Notes under the pieces: model-generated
Database searches by the model: none
Told to the model about the DNA's origin: nothing
The model's input: the letters and a program-made list of their open reading frames with translations, nothing else
DNA from: BOKV01 sp049289295
GTDB taxonomy: Bacteria; Pseudomonadota; Alphaproteobacteria; Rhizobiales; Rhizobiaceae
Reading direction: 5' to 3'
Assembly: GCA_049289295.1 (NCBI GenBank)
Contig: JBATLL010000058.1
Span: forward strand, 15,335-79,334
DNA length: 64,000 bases
Made by a program: the position numbers and the translations under genes
Shown here: positions 51,982 to 59,216 of the stretch, piece after piece
How positions within the stretch are numbered: position 1 is the first letter of the stretch
How the letters are laid out: every line of letters starts with the position of its first letter

Positions 51982-52290
51982 TCAACCGTCCTTGAAAACT
52001 TCCTTGCAGCGATAGCCGATCCGGCAACGTGGATTGTCATAGGTGGGTGCCGTCATCGGCGTTGGCTGTGCTGTCGGTCCGCAATAGCCGTGCCCGGCGA
52101 CAATTCTCTCGTAAGTATGGGGACCAGTGGTCATGACGACCGACCTGTTCTGCTGGATGAAGCCGACGGCCTGATTGCAACTCATCGTCCTGGTGTCGGG
52201 GCGCGCATGGGCAGCCGTGGCAGCTGTGAAAACCGCCAGCGCGGCAATGGCGGTCACCCGAACGTCGATCGTCAAAGTTCTGTTTTGCAT
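51982..52290 (-). CDS. Small exported four-cysteine protein, paralogue A
   Basis: A 102-residue secreted protein with a signal peptide (VTAIAALAVFTAATAAHA) and the same four-Cys domain as its downstream neighbour (SCNQ, VVMTTGPHTYERIVAGHGYC, DNPRCRIGYRC). It is the promoter-proximal gene of the pair. The family looks like a small rhizobial exported group of unknown role; no enzymatic motif is seen. Confidence 0.75.
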   Translation of the reverse strand: MQNRTLTIDVRVTAIAALAVFTAATAAHARPDTRTMSCNQAVGFIQQNRSVVMTTGPHTYERIVAGHGYCGPTAQPTPMTAPTYDNPRCRIGYRCKEVFKDG

Positions 52291-52560
52291 CTTAACTCCC
52301 GGAACGATTTCGGCCTGTTGGAAACGAGAATACGAAATCGTTCATTGTATCCGGTTTCATGCTGAGTCCGTTACTGTCCCACCACAAGGTGAAAAAGTCC
52401 GGTCAGGCCCCACCGGTTCGATTCTTGCACAGTAAGCAGGTGGAGTTCAACCTTGGTGCTGCCCACAAGTTTCCGATTTGGCTTGTGAATTTCGAAGTGG
52501 CAGTGTTAGCTTCAAGTCGGTCGGCGCGATCCTTTGCCGGTCTGAACAGGGGAGACAGGA

Positions 52561-53991
52561 TTGTACGGTTCGGGTTCCGGAACGTTTTTCGATGAAATGT
52601 TTGCCGCGGACGGCTCGGTAAGGGAACCTTATCGCGGCATCGAGAAATGGCTGGAAAGTCAACCGCGTGGCGGCCTCAAGCAGAAAGCCCGTGACGCCGA
52701 AGCAATCTTTCGCCGCCTGGGCATTACATTCGCTGTTTATGGTTCGAACGAAGCGACCGAGCGGCTCATTCCCTTCGACATCATCCCGCGCATTATTTCC
52801 GCGGCCGAATGGCGCAAGCTGGAGCGCGGCATCGAGCAGCGGGTTCGCGCGCTCAATGCCTTCCTGCACGACATCTATCATCGCCAGGAAATCATCCGTG
52901 CCGGACGCGTGCCCGAATCGCTGATCCTGAAGAATTCCGCCTTTTGCCCTCAAATGATGGGCCACGACCCGGCACGCGGCGTCTATTCGCACATTATCGG
53001 CGTCGATCTTGTCCGTGTCAGCGAGGGCGAGTTCTATGTGCTGGAAGACAATCTGCGCACGCCTTCCGGCGTTTCCTACATGATCGAGGATCGTGAGGCG
53101 ATGATGCGCCTTGTCCCCGAGCTTTTCGCCAATTACCGCGTCGCGCCGGTTGAGCACTATCCCGAGAACCTGCGACGCACCTTGCAGGCCGTGGCACCAC
53201 CTGCCTGCAAGGGCGATCCGGTCATAGCAGTACTGACACCCGGCATCTACAATTCGGCCTTCTTCGAACACTCCTTCCTTGCCGATGAAATGGGCGTGGA
53301 ACTGTGCCAGGGCACCGATCTGTTCGTTGATGACGGCTTCGTCTACATGCGCACGACGCAAAAGCCCAAGAAGGTCGACGTGATCTATCGTCGCGTCGAT
53401 GACGATTTTCTCGATCCGCTCACCTTCCGCAAGGATTCGACCCTTGGCGTGCCGGGACTATTCTCCGCCTACCGGGCGGGAAACGTGACCATCGTCAACG
53501 CTCCGGGCACCGGTATTGCCGATGACAAGGCAGTCTACACCTATGTGCCGCAGATCATCGAATTCTACACCGGCGAAAAACCGATCCTTTCCAACGTGCC
53601 CACCTACAATTGTGCCATCGATGATGAACGCGCCTACGTGCTCGAACATCTGGAGGAACTGGTGGTCAAGGAAGTGCATGGATCCGGCGGATATGGAATG
53701 CTGGTAGGCCCGGCCTCCACCCGCAAGGAGCGCGCGGAATTCACCCGCCGCATCAAGGCGCGGCCGGACAATTACATCGTGCAACCCACGCTCGCCCTTT
53801 CCACCTGCCCGACCTACACCGAAGCGGGCATCGCACCGCGTCACGTCGACCTGCGCCCCTTTGTGCTGGTTAGTGACCAGGTGAGGATCACGCCGGGTGG
53901 CCTGACCCGTGTGGCGCTGAAGAAAGGGTCGCTTGTCGTCAATTCCTCACAGGGCGGCGGCACCAAGGACACCTGGATTCTGGAGGACTGA
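52561..53991 (+). CDS. Circularly permuted ATP-grasp (type 2) protein, Anbu operon
   Basis: A 476-residue ATP-grasp ligase-like protein of the circularly permuted type 2 group. Conserved parts include GVDLVRVSEGEFYVLEDNLRTPSG, HSFLADEMGVELCQGTDL, VIYRRVDDDFLDPLTF and VVKEVHGSGGYGMLVGP. It is proposed to form amide or peptide bonds on an unknown substrate. The start is TTG 52561 after GGGGAGACAGG; no ATG gives the family N-terminus. Its stop overlaps the next ATG by one base (TGATG), so it heads a co-translated unit with alpha-E, transglutaminase and Anbu genes. Confidence 0.88.
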   Translation: MYGSGSGTFFDEMFAADGSVREPYRGIEKWLESQPRGGLKQKARDAEAIFRRLGITFAVYGSNEATERLIPFDIIPRIISAAEWRKLERGIEQRVRALNAFLHDIYHRQEIIRAGRVPESLILKNSAFCPQMMGHDPARGVYSHIIGVDLVRVSEGEFYVLEDNLRTPSGVSYMIEDREAMMRLVPELFANYRVAPVEHYPENLRRTLQAVAPPACKGDPVIAVLTPGIYNSAFFEHSFLADEMGVELCQGTDLFVDDGFVYMRTTQKPKKVDVIYRRVDDDFLDPLTFRKDSTLGVPGLFSAYRAGNVTIVNAPGTGIADDKAVYTYVPQIIEFYTGEKPILSNVPTYNCAIDDERAYVLEHLEELVVKEVHGSGGYGMLVGPASTRKERAEFTRRIKARPDNYIVQPTLALSTCPTYTEAGIAPRHVDLRPFVLVSDQVRITPGGLTRVALKKGSLVVNSSQGGGTKDTWILED

Positions 53992-54932
53992 TGCTCGGTC
54001 GCACCGCTTCAAGCCTGTACTGGATGTCGCGCTACATGGAGCGCGCGGAGAACATGGCGCGGCTGCTAGACGTCGGCTACCGCATGTCTCTCACTCCCGG
54101 ACTCGACAAGGGGCACCGCGAGCAGTGGGAGTCGACACTTCGTGCTGGCGCCCTGCATGATTCCTTCTTCGAGCGCCACGAAACGGCATCGATCGCGCAA
54201 GTGCGCAATTTCATGCTTTTCGATGAGGAGAATTCCTCGTCGGTGCGCAATTGCCTGCTCGCCGCGCGTTCCAATGCCAGGGCGGTTCGCACCGCCATCA
54301 CCACAGAAATGTGGGAGAGCATCAACGGCACATGGCTCGAGTTCTGCAAGGTCAAGCCATCGGCACTTGCTGCCGACGAACTGCCGCGCCTGCTGGACTG
54401 GATCAAGAAGAACACGGCCCAGTTTCGCGGTGCCGCGCTCAACACGATCCTGCGCGATGACGGCTATTCCTTCCTGCAACTCGGCGTGTTCAACGAGCGC
54501 GCCGACAATACCGCGCGCATCCTCGATGTGAAATATTACGTGCTGCTGCCGCGAAGCGATCTCGTCGGCTCGGACGTGGACATGCAGCAATGGATGATGA
54601 TTTTGCGCGCCGCTTCCGCTCACCGCTCCTACCGGCACGTTTATCGTGACCGGTTCAAGGCCTGGAACATTGCCGACTTTCTGATCCTCCGCCATGAAAT
54701 GCCCCGATCCCTGGCGCATTGCTACAAGTGGATCAACGCGACGATGAGTGACCTGGAAGCACGTTATGGCGAGCGCTATCCAAGTCACGAACAGGCCATT
54801 GCCATCTATGACCTGCTCAGGTCCGGCAACATGGACAGTGTCTTCCAGCAGGGCTTGCACGAGTTTCTGGGCTCGTTCATCCAGCAGAACAACCGGCTTG
54901 GCTCACAGATCGCCGAGGACTTCAACTTCTGA
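53991..54932 (+). CDS. Alpha-E domain protein, Anbu operon
   Basis: A 313-residue all-helical alpha-E protein. It begins MLGRTASSLYWMSRYMERAENMARLLDVGYRMS, the family signature, and keeps HETASIAQVRNFMLFDEENSSSVRNCL and EMPRSLAHCYKWIN. Its biochemical role is unknown but it always accompanies ATP-grasp and transglutaminase genes. Start and upstream stop overlap by one base. Confidence 0.9.
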   Translation: MLGRTASSLYWMSRYMERAENMARLLDVGYRMSLTPGLDKGHREQWESTLRAGALHDSFFERHETASIAQVRNFMLFDEENSSSVRNCLLAARSNARAVRTAITTEMWESINGTWLEFCKVKPSALAADELPRLLDWIKKNTAQFRGAALNTILRDDGYSFLQLGVFNERADNTARILDVKYYVLLPRSDLVGSDVDMQQWMMILRAASAHRSYRHVYRDRFKAWNIADFLILRHEMPRSLAHCYKWINATMSDLEARYGERYPSHEQAIAIYDLLRSGNMDSVFQQGLHEFLGSFIQQNNRLGSQIAEDFNF

Positions 54933-54946
54933 CGGCGGGTGAACGG

Positions 54947-55753
54947 ATGCGAATCAGGATCTCACATACAACGACCCATTCCTATGAGCAGCCGACACGC
55001 TACGGCATTCAGGAATTGCGTATTTCGCCAGCGCCAACCCGCTCCCAGAAGATCCTGGAATGGCATATCGAATGCCCCGGCATTGACGGGGCGGCGACCT
55101 ACCATGACGGCTCCGGCAATCTCGTTCATTTGGTGAACCAGATTGGCGAGACGTCCGGCTTTGAGGTCCAGGTAACGGGCCTTGTCGAAACATCCAACGC
55201 CGACGGCATTATCGGCGTGTTGTCCCACGGGCCTGCACCAAGGCTCTTCGTACGCGAAACCGCACTGACAAAGCCCAATGCCGCCATCATCGACCTGGCA
55301 GAGCGCCATCGCGGCAGGCACCGCGACCAGATCGCGCTATATCATGCGCTGATGTCCGACATTCGCGCTGCCATGAAATTCGATACGCAGGCAACCCATG
55401 TCCACACAACTGCGGCCGAGGCCTACGGGCAGGGGCATGGCGTGTGCCAGGATTTTGCGCATGTCTTCATCACCGCATGCCGCCTTCTCGATCAGCCGGC
55501 GCGCTATGTGACGGGCTATCTCGTTCACGATGCGGAATCGGAAGCGCACCATGCCTGGGCAGAGGCAGAAGTGGCCGGTCTTGGCTGGGTTGCCTTCGAC
55601 CCCGCCAACGGTCTGTGCCCCGATGAAAACTATGTCCGGCTTGCCTGCGGCTTTGATGCTGCCACCGCTGCGCCCATACGCGGCATAAGGCGAGGGCCGG
55701 GTGGAGAGGAAATGCAGGTCCGCGTCAGTGTACGCCAGCTTGACACGACCTGA
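54947..55753 (+). CDS. Transglutaminase-like protease, Anbu operon
   Basis: A 268-residue protein with an N-terminal bacterial transglutaminase-associated domain (RISHTTTHSYEQPTRYGIQELRISP) and a papain-like transglutaminase core whose triad is Cys167 (GVCQDFAH), His202 (EAHHAWAEA) and Asp218 (VAFDPANG). Such proteins are usually peptidases or amidases rather than crosslinkers. It starts 14 bp after the alpha-E gene. Confidence 0.92.
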   Translation: MRIRISHTTTHSYEQPTRYGIQELRISPAPTRSQKILEWHIECPGIDGAATYHDGSGNLVHLVNQIGETSGFEVQVTGLVETSNADGIIGVLSHGPAPRLFVRETALTKPNAAIIDLAERHRGRHRDQIALYHALMSDIRAAMKFDTQATHVHTTAAEAYGQGHGVCQDFAHVFITACRLLDQPARYVTGYLVHDAESEAHHAWAEAEVAGLGWVAFDPANGLCPDENYVRLACGFDAATAAPIRGIRRGPGGEEMQVRVSVRQLDTT

Positions 55754-55818
55754 TTTGCTCCTCCCTTATGCATGACTTCCGCTTGAGCCCGTAACCGATT
55801 CCGAATATATCGCGCGCC

Positions 55819-56553
55819 ATGACCTATTGTGTTGGCCTTCGCCTTGATCGCGGCATTATCTTCGCTTCCGACACCCGCACCAATGCGGGTTTCGACAACA
55901 TCGCCTGTTTCCGCAAGATGCATGTGTGGGAACGCAAGGACGACCGCGTAATGGTGTTGCTGACAGCGGGAAATCTCGCGGTGACGCAATCCGTGATCAG
56001 TCAGCTCAAGGAAGCGATTGCCGCCGGCGATGAAGGTGACACGCTGATCAATGTGTCGACCATGTTCCAGGCCGCCAGGCTTGTAGGATCGGCCTTGCGG
56101 GAAGTGCATCGCGTTGACGGCGAGGCGCTCGGCGCCACGGCTGCCGCCTTTTCCGCCTCCTTCATTCTCGGTGGGCAGATCAAGGGCGAGCCGCCGCGCA
56201 TGTTCCAGATCTACAATGAAGGCAATTTCATAGAAGCAACCAGTGATACGCCCTTCTTCCAGATCGGTGAGCACAAGTATGGCAAGCCGATCCTGGACCG
56301 CGTTGCCGTGCCGGAAATGCGTATGGGGGATGCAGCAAAGCTCCTTTTGATCTCTTTCGATTCGACGCTGCGCTCGAACCTGTCAGTGGGCATGCCGATC
56401 GACATGCTCATCTATCGCACGGACACGTTCTTCGTCGGCGAGGAGCGGCGCATCGACAAGGACGATCCCTATTTCCACGCTCTGTCCGAGGGCTGGTCGC
56501 GTGCATTGCGCGACGCATTCGCCAATATCGAGACCTACGCGAACGGCGATTGA
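55819..56553 (+). CDS. Anbu proteasome-type protease
   Basis: A 244-residue Anbu (ancestral beta-subunit) protein of the proteasome/HslV superfamily. After Met removal the N-terminal nucleophile is Thr1 (M-TYCVGLRLDRG), with Asp17 (FASDTRTNAG) and Lys32 (CFRKMHVW) in the expected places. Anbu forms open helical rings rather than closed barrels, and its substrates are unknown. It ends the four-gene cluster, 65 bp after the transglutaminase gene. This grouping is a known conserved neighbourhood in proteobacteria. Confidence 0.93.
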   Translation: MTYCVGLRLDRGIIFASDTRTNAGFDNIACFRKMHVWERKDDRVMVLLTAGNLAVTQSVISQLKEAIAAGDEGDTLINVSTMFQAARLVGSALREVHRVDGEALGATAAAFSASFILGGQIKGEPPRMFQIYNEGNFIEATSDTPFFQIGEHKYGKPILDRVAVPEMRMGDAAKLLLISFDSTLRSNLSVGMPIDMLIYRTDTFFVGEERRIDKDDPYFHALSEGWSRALRDAFANIETYANGD

Positions 56554-56582
56554 GCCTGACGGCTTCAACGGTGGCCTGTCGT

Positions 56583-56614
56583 AAAAAACAAAACCCCGGC
56601 GCGATGGCCGGGGT
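56583..56614 (-). terminator. Intrinsic terminator of the small exported-protein gene
   Basis: Read on the minus strand, ACCCCGGC pairs with GCCGGGGT (56607-56614 with 56593-56600) around a 6-base loop, followed by TTTGTTTTTTAC. It is 26 bp after the stop codon at 56640. The stem may also help stop transcripts coming from the Anbu operon on the other strand. Confidence 0.85.
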
Positions 56615-56639
56615 CTTGTAGCCTGCATTGCGGACAGGG

Positions 56640-56894
56640 TCAGTTGCAGACCTGAACCTGAATCCGCTGGGCACCGTATGCGCCGTACTGGACGCGATAC
56701 TCATAGTGGCAGCGCACGCCGTGATAGAAGGTGGCGTGCGAGTTTGGCGCAGCACCTGCCACGGCACGCGAGTGATAGGGCTGCGTGCCGTCATAGTGCA
56801 GACCCCAGCTGGAGTAGCCGCCTGCCTGCGCGGAAACGGATGCGCCCGCCAGAAGCAGCGCGGCAAGGCCAGTAGCTTTGAGCAGATTGGACAT
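56640..56894 (-). CDS. Small exported protein, unknown
   Basis: An 84-residue secreted protein: signal peptide (LLKATGLAALLLAGASVSAQA then GGYSS) and a ~60-residue mature domain with two Cys (GVRCHYEYRVQYG, QVQVCN), likely one disulfide. AAGGAG lies seven bases before ATG 56894. A strong terminator follows. Not recognised beyond being a typical Rhizobiales small exported protein. Confidence 0.72.
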   Translation of the reverse strand: MSNLLKATGLAALLLAGASVSAQAGGYSSWGLHYDGTQPYHSRAVAGAAPNSHATFYHGVRCHYEYRVQYGAYGAQRIQVQVCN

Positions 56895-57068
56895 GGTCTT
56901 CTCCTTTCGTGACAGGAAAGCGAATGCATTTCCTGAACCTGATATGGGGACGATTTCCGCCGCATATGTGCATTCACGCACATGAAATGCACATAGCGGG
57001 AATGGAAAACCAGGTTCCTGGAACCGAATTCCGTCTTGTCAGTTTGATGAATTGCGGCTTCAGGCAAG

Positions 57069-57099
57069 AAAAAAACCCCGGGAGCATTGCCCCTGGGGT
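57069..57099 (-). terminator. Intrinsic terminator of the first caspase-like gene
   Basis: On the minus strand ACCCC pairs with GGGGT and, after an A/C mismatch, GGGGC with GCTCC (one G-T), giving a ~10-bp stem with a 3-base loop (57075-57099) followed directly by TTTTTTTC. It lies 28 bp past the stop codon. Confidence 0.85.
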
Positions 57100-57126
57100 C
57101 TTGTTGCTTGTTCCAGGCCTGTTGGC

Positions 57127-58884
57127 TCAGCAGCCTGTCAGGATGCAGACCGTGCCGCCGATCACCGCACCGCCAAGGATGCGCTGGCCCAGTGAAGGCT
57201 GGGGTGCCGGCTGCGAGGGCTGCGAGAACACTGGCTGCTGCTGCTGGATGATGACCTGCTGCTGCGGCGGCTGTTCGATGAACACCTGCTGCTGCTGTGG
57301 CTGCTGCTGGCGCGGTGTGAAGCAGTTGCCCTTGCGCGACAGAAGCTGTCCTGGCGGGCAGGTCTTCGGCTCAGCACGCGCTTCCTGGCGTGGTGTATAG
57401 CAATTGCCCTTGCTTGAAAGCTTCTGGCCGGGCGGGCATGTCTTAGGCTGCGCCCTTACCGGACAGCCATTGCCATTGTAGCCTTTGAGCTGTTCCAGCA
57501 GATCCTGATCGGGATTGGCCGAAGCAAGCTGCAACTTCGCTGAGCGCGCAAACGTGTCGAGCGCCCCCTGGCTGCGTTTGCCCCACAGGCCGTCAGGCTT
57601 GCCCGGGTTGCAGTTCAGTCGAACCAGCTGTTCCTGGATGGACCGCTTCACTTCACGCTCATCGACCGTGGGTGCGAGATTGCGGGTCGACTCCTTGGCT
57701 TCAGGCTGTTCGAGACTTGCGACCTTGGTTTCTTCCTGGGAAGGCGTTCCCTCGGCTGGCTTTTCGGCCACTTCCGCAGGTTTCTCTTCCGGCTTTGCTG
57801 CCGTTTCCTGCGCTGCCTTGTCAGCCTTCAGGCGATCAAGACGAATGTTCGCCAGCTTGCCGTAGAAGGTGGAGCCATAGACGGACAGGAAGGCTTCCAG
57901 TTCGTCGATGGAGTTGCTGTCCTTTACGGTATCGAAGGCAAGAGCGGCAATGCGCGCATTGTCGACACCGGCTGCCGACGGGGAAGGGGTGCTGGCAGCA
58001 GTCGAGGAACTCTGTTCGCTCGACGTGCTCACGCTTGCGACCTGCTGGTTGCTGCTTTCACTGCTCGCTGCCGCGTCTGGATTGAAGTAGAAGCGGCCAA
58101 GCAGCGCGGAATTGATCCAGGGTGTCTGGGCGCCGTCCGTATCCTTCACGACCTGCACGCGCACATCGGTCATCAGCGTGGAGATTTCCACGCCGGGACG
58201 CTTGATATTGTCGAGCAGCGCCTTGGTGAACGGGCTGTTGCGGCCCTTGCCATCCAGCGCGACATTGTCGGGGTTGGTGGAAAAGGCGATGAGAATGCCG
58301 GAGGAAGAGAGCTTTTCCTCTGCCAGGCCATTGCCCGAACCCTGCGAGCGGGAGGCCACCTTGAAGCTGCGTGTCAGCGGATTGTCGCGGCACGCGTCAA
58401 GGAACAGCAGGATGGTCTTGGCTTCGCGTTCCATCTGATTCTGGATGAACTGCAGCGGGATTGTCTCGAAGTCGAGATCGCTTTCATATTCCAGGCGGGT
58501 ATCGACCGGTGCCAGGTAGTTCTTGCCGTTCACCTGCATTGCATGGCCGGCATAGAAGAGCATCGCTGCTTCCGCACCGCGCAATTCGTTGGAAAACTCA
58601 CGCACCTTGTCGCGCATGCCACGATTGTCGAGATCGGTTCCGGTGATCACCGTGAAGCCGAGATCGGTAAGTGTTGCGGCCATGTCTGATGCGTCATTGG
58701 CTGGATTGGTCAGCTGGCCCGCATTCTCATAGGCGCTGTTGCCTATCACGAGCGCCACGCGTTTTCCGGCAAGTGCTGCCGCAGGCGCGGCCATCAGCGC
58801 AACAAGTGCTATGAAGACGCTGGCAAGTGCGGACACAAGACTCATGCCCTTCTTCAGCGGGCGGATTCTGGTCAGATTGCTCAT
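57127..58884 (-). CDS. Exported caspase-like (peptidase C14) protein with PG-binding-like domain
   Basis: A 585-residue protein. After a signal peptide or anchor (SLVSALASVFIALVALMAAP) comes a C14 caspase-like domain (about 40-275) with catalytic His114 (FYAGHAMQ) and Cys165 (FLDACRDNPL). A ~38-residue helical repeat follows (FDTVKDSNSIDELEAFLSVYG), then a Glu/Ala/Lys-rich linker, a peptidoglycan-binding-like unit (IQEQLVRLNCNPGKPDGLWG), two copies of a TCPPGQ-LS-KGNC-TPRQ Cys motif, a Gln-rich stretch and a Gly-rich hydrophobic end (GGAVIGGTVCILTGC). Bacterial caspase homologues cut after basic residues, but substrates are unknown. The start is one of several close in-frame Mets. It shares architecture with the protein encoded at 62003. 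Confidence 0.82.
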   Translation of the reverse strand: MSNLTRIRPLKKGMSLVSALASVFIALVALMAAPAAALAGKRVALVIGNSAYENAGQLTNPANDASDMAATLTDLGFTVITGTDLDNRGMRDKVREFSNELRGAEAAMLFYAGHAMQVNGKNYLAPVDTRLEYESDLDFETIPLQFIQNQMEREAKTILLFLDACRDNPLTRSFKVASRSQGSGNGLAEEKLSSSGILIAFSTNPDNVALDGKGRNSPFTKALLDNIKRPGVEISTLMTDVRVQVVKDTDGAQTPWINSALLGRFYFNPDAAASSESSNQQVASVSTSSEQSSSTAASTPSPSAAGVDNARIAALAFDTVKDSNSIDELEAFLSVYGSTFYGKLANIRLDRLKADKAAQETAAKPEEKPAEVAEKPAEGTPSQEETKVASLEQPEAKESTRNLAPTVDEREVKRSIQEQLVRLNCNPGKPDGLWGKRSQGALDTFARSAKLQLASANPDQDLLEQLKGYNGNGCPVRAQPKTCPPGQKLSSKGNCYTPRQEARAEPKTCPPGQLLSRKGNCFTPRQQQPQQQQVFIEQPPQQQVIIQQQQPVFSQPSQPAPQPSLGQRILGGAVIGGTVCILTGC

Positions 58885-59216
58885 CGTTGTCATCCCTGTC
58901 TCGACGCCCCCGTCGTGCGTGCAGCCTATCAACTGGGGTCTTGGCATTCAAGTTTACCCCGGGCGATAGCAGGCTTTGTTGGGCTTTTTGTACGCAATTC
59001 AACAAATGTTGAACGATATCGGCCTGCTGCGACGCCTGATGGCTCACATGCCGTCATATGGCGTGTATTGTCCGAAATGTCTGTGCACAAATACACACTG
59101 GGCATTCAAACCGGAAGTGCGGTACCGCAAAATCAGTGTGACTGGCCGCATTTTTATAGCCTGTTACAGGTTTCAGGCACTAGGCTGGCCCTTGAACGCA
59201 GCGTTGGGAGTTACGC
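58885..59216. other. Divergent promoter region
   Basis: These 332 bases separate the caspase-like gene (leftward) and the dimethylglycine-dehydrogenase-like gene (rightward). They contain the palindrome listed below and no gene. Core promoter boxes are not clear. Confidence 0.35.
58998..59013. promoter_or_regulatory. Candidate operator palindrome
   Basis: TTCAACA and TGTTGAA form a 7-bp perfect inverted repeat with a 2-base spacer (58998-59013), centred in the divergent intergenic region. The size and symmetry fit a dimeric repressor site. No regulator gene is adjacent. Confidence 0.4.
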
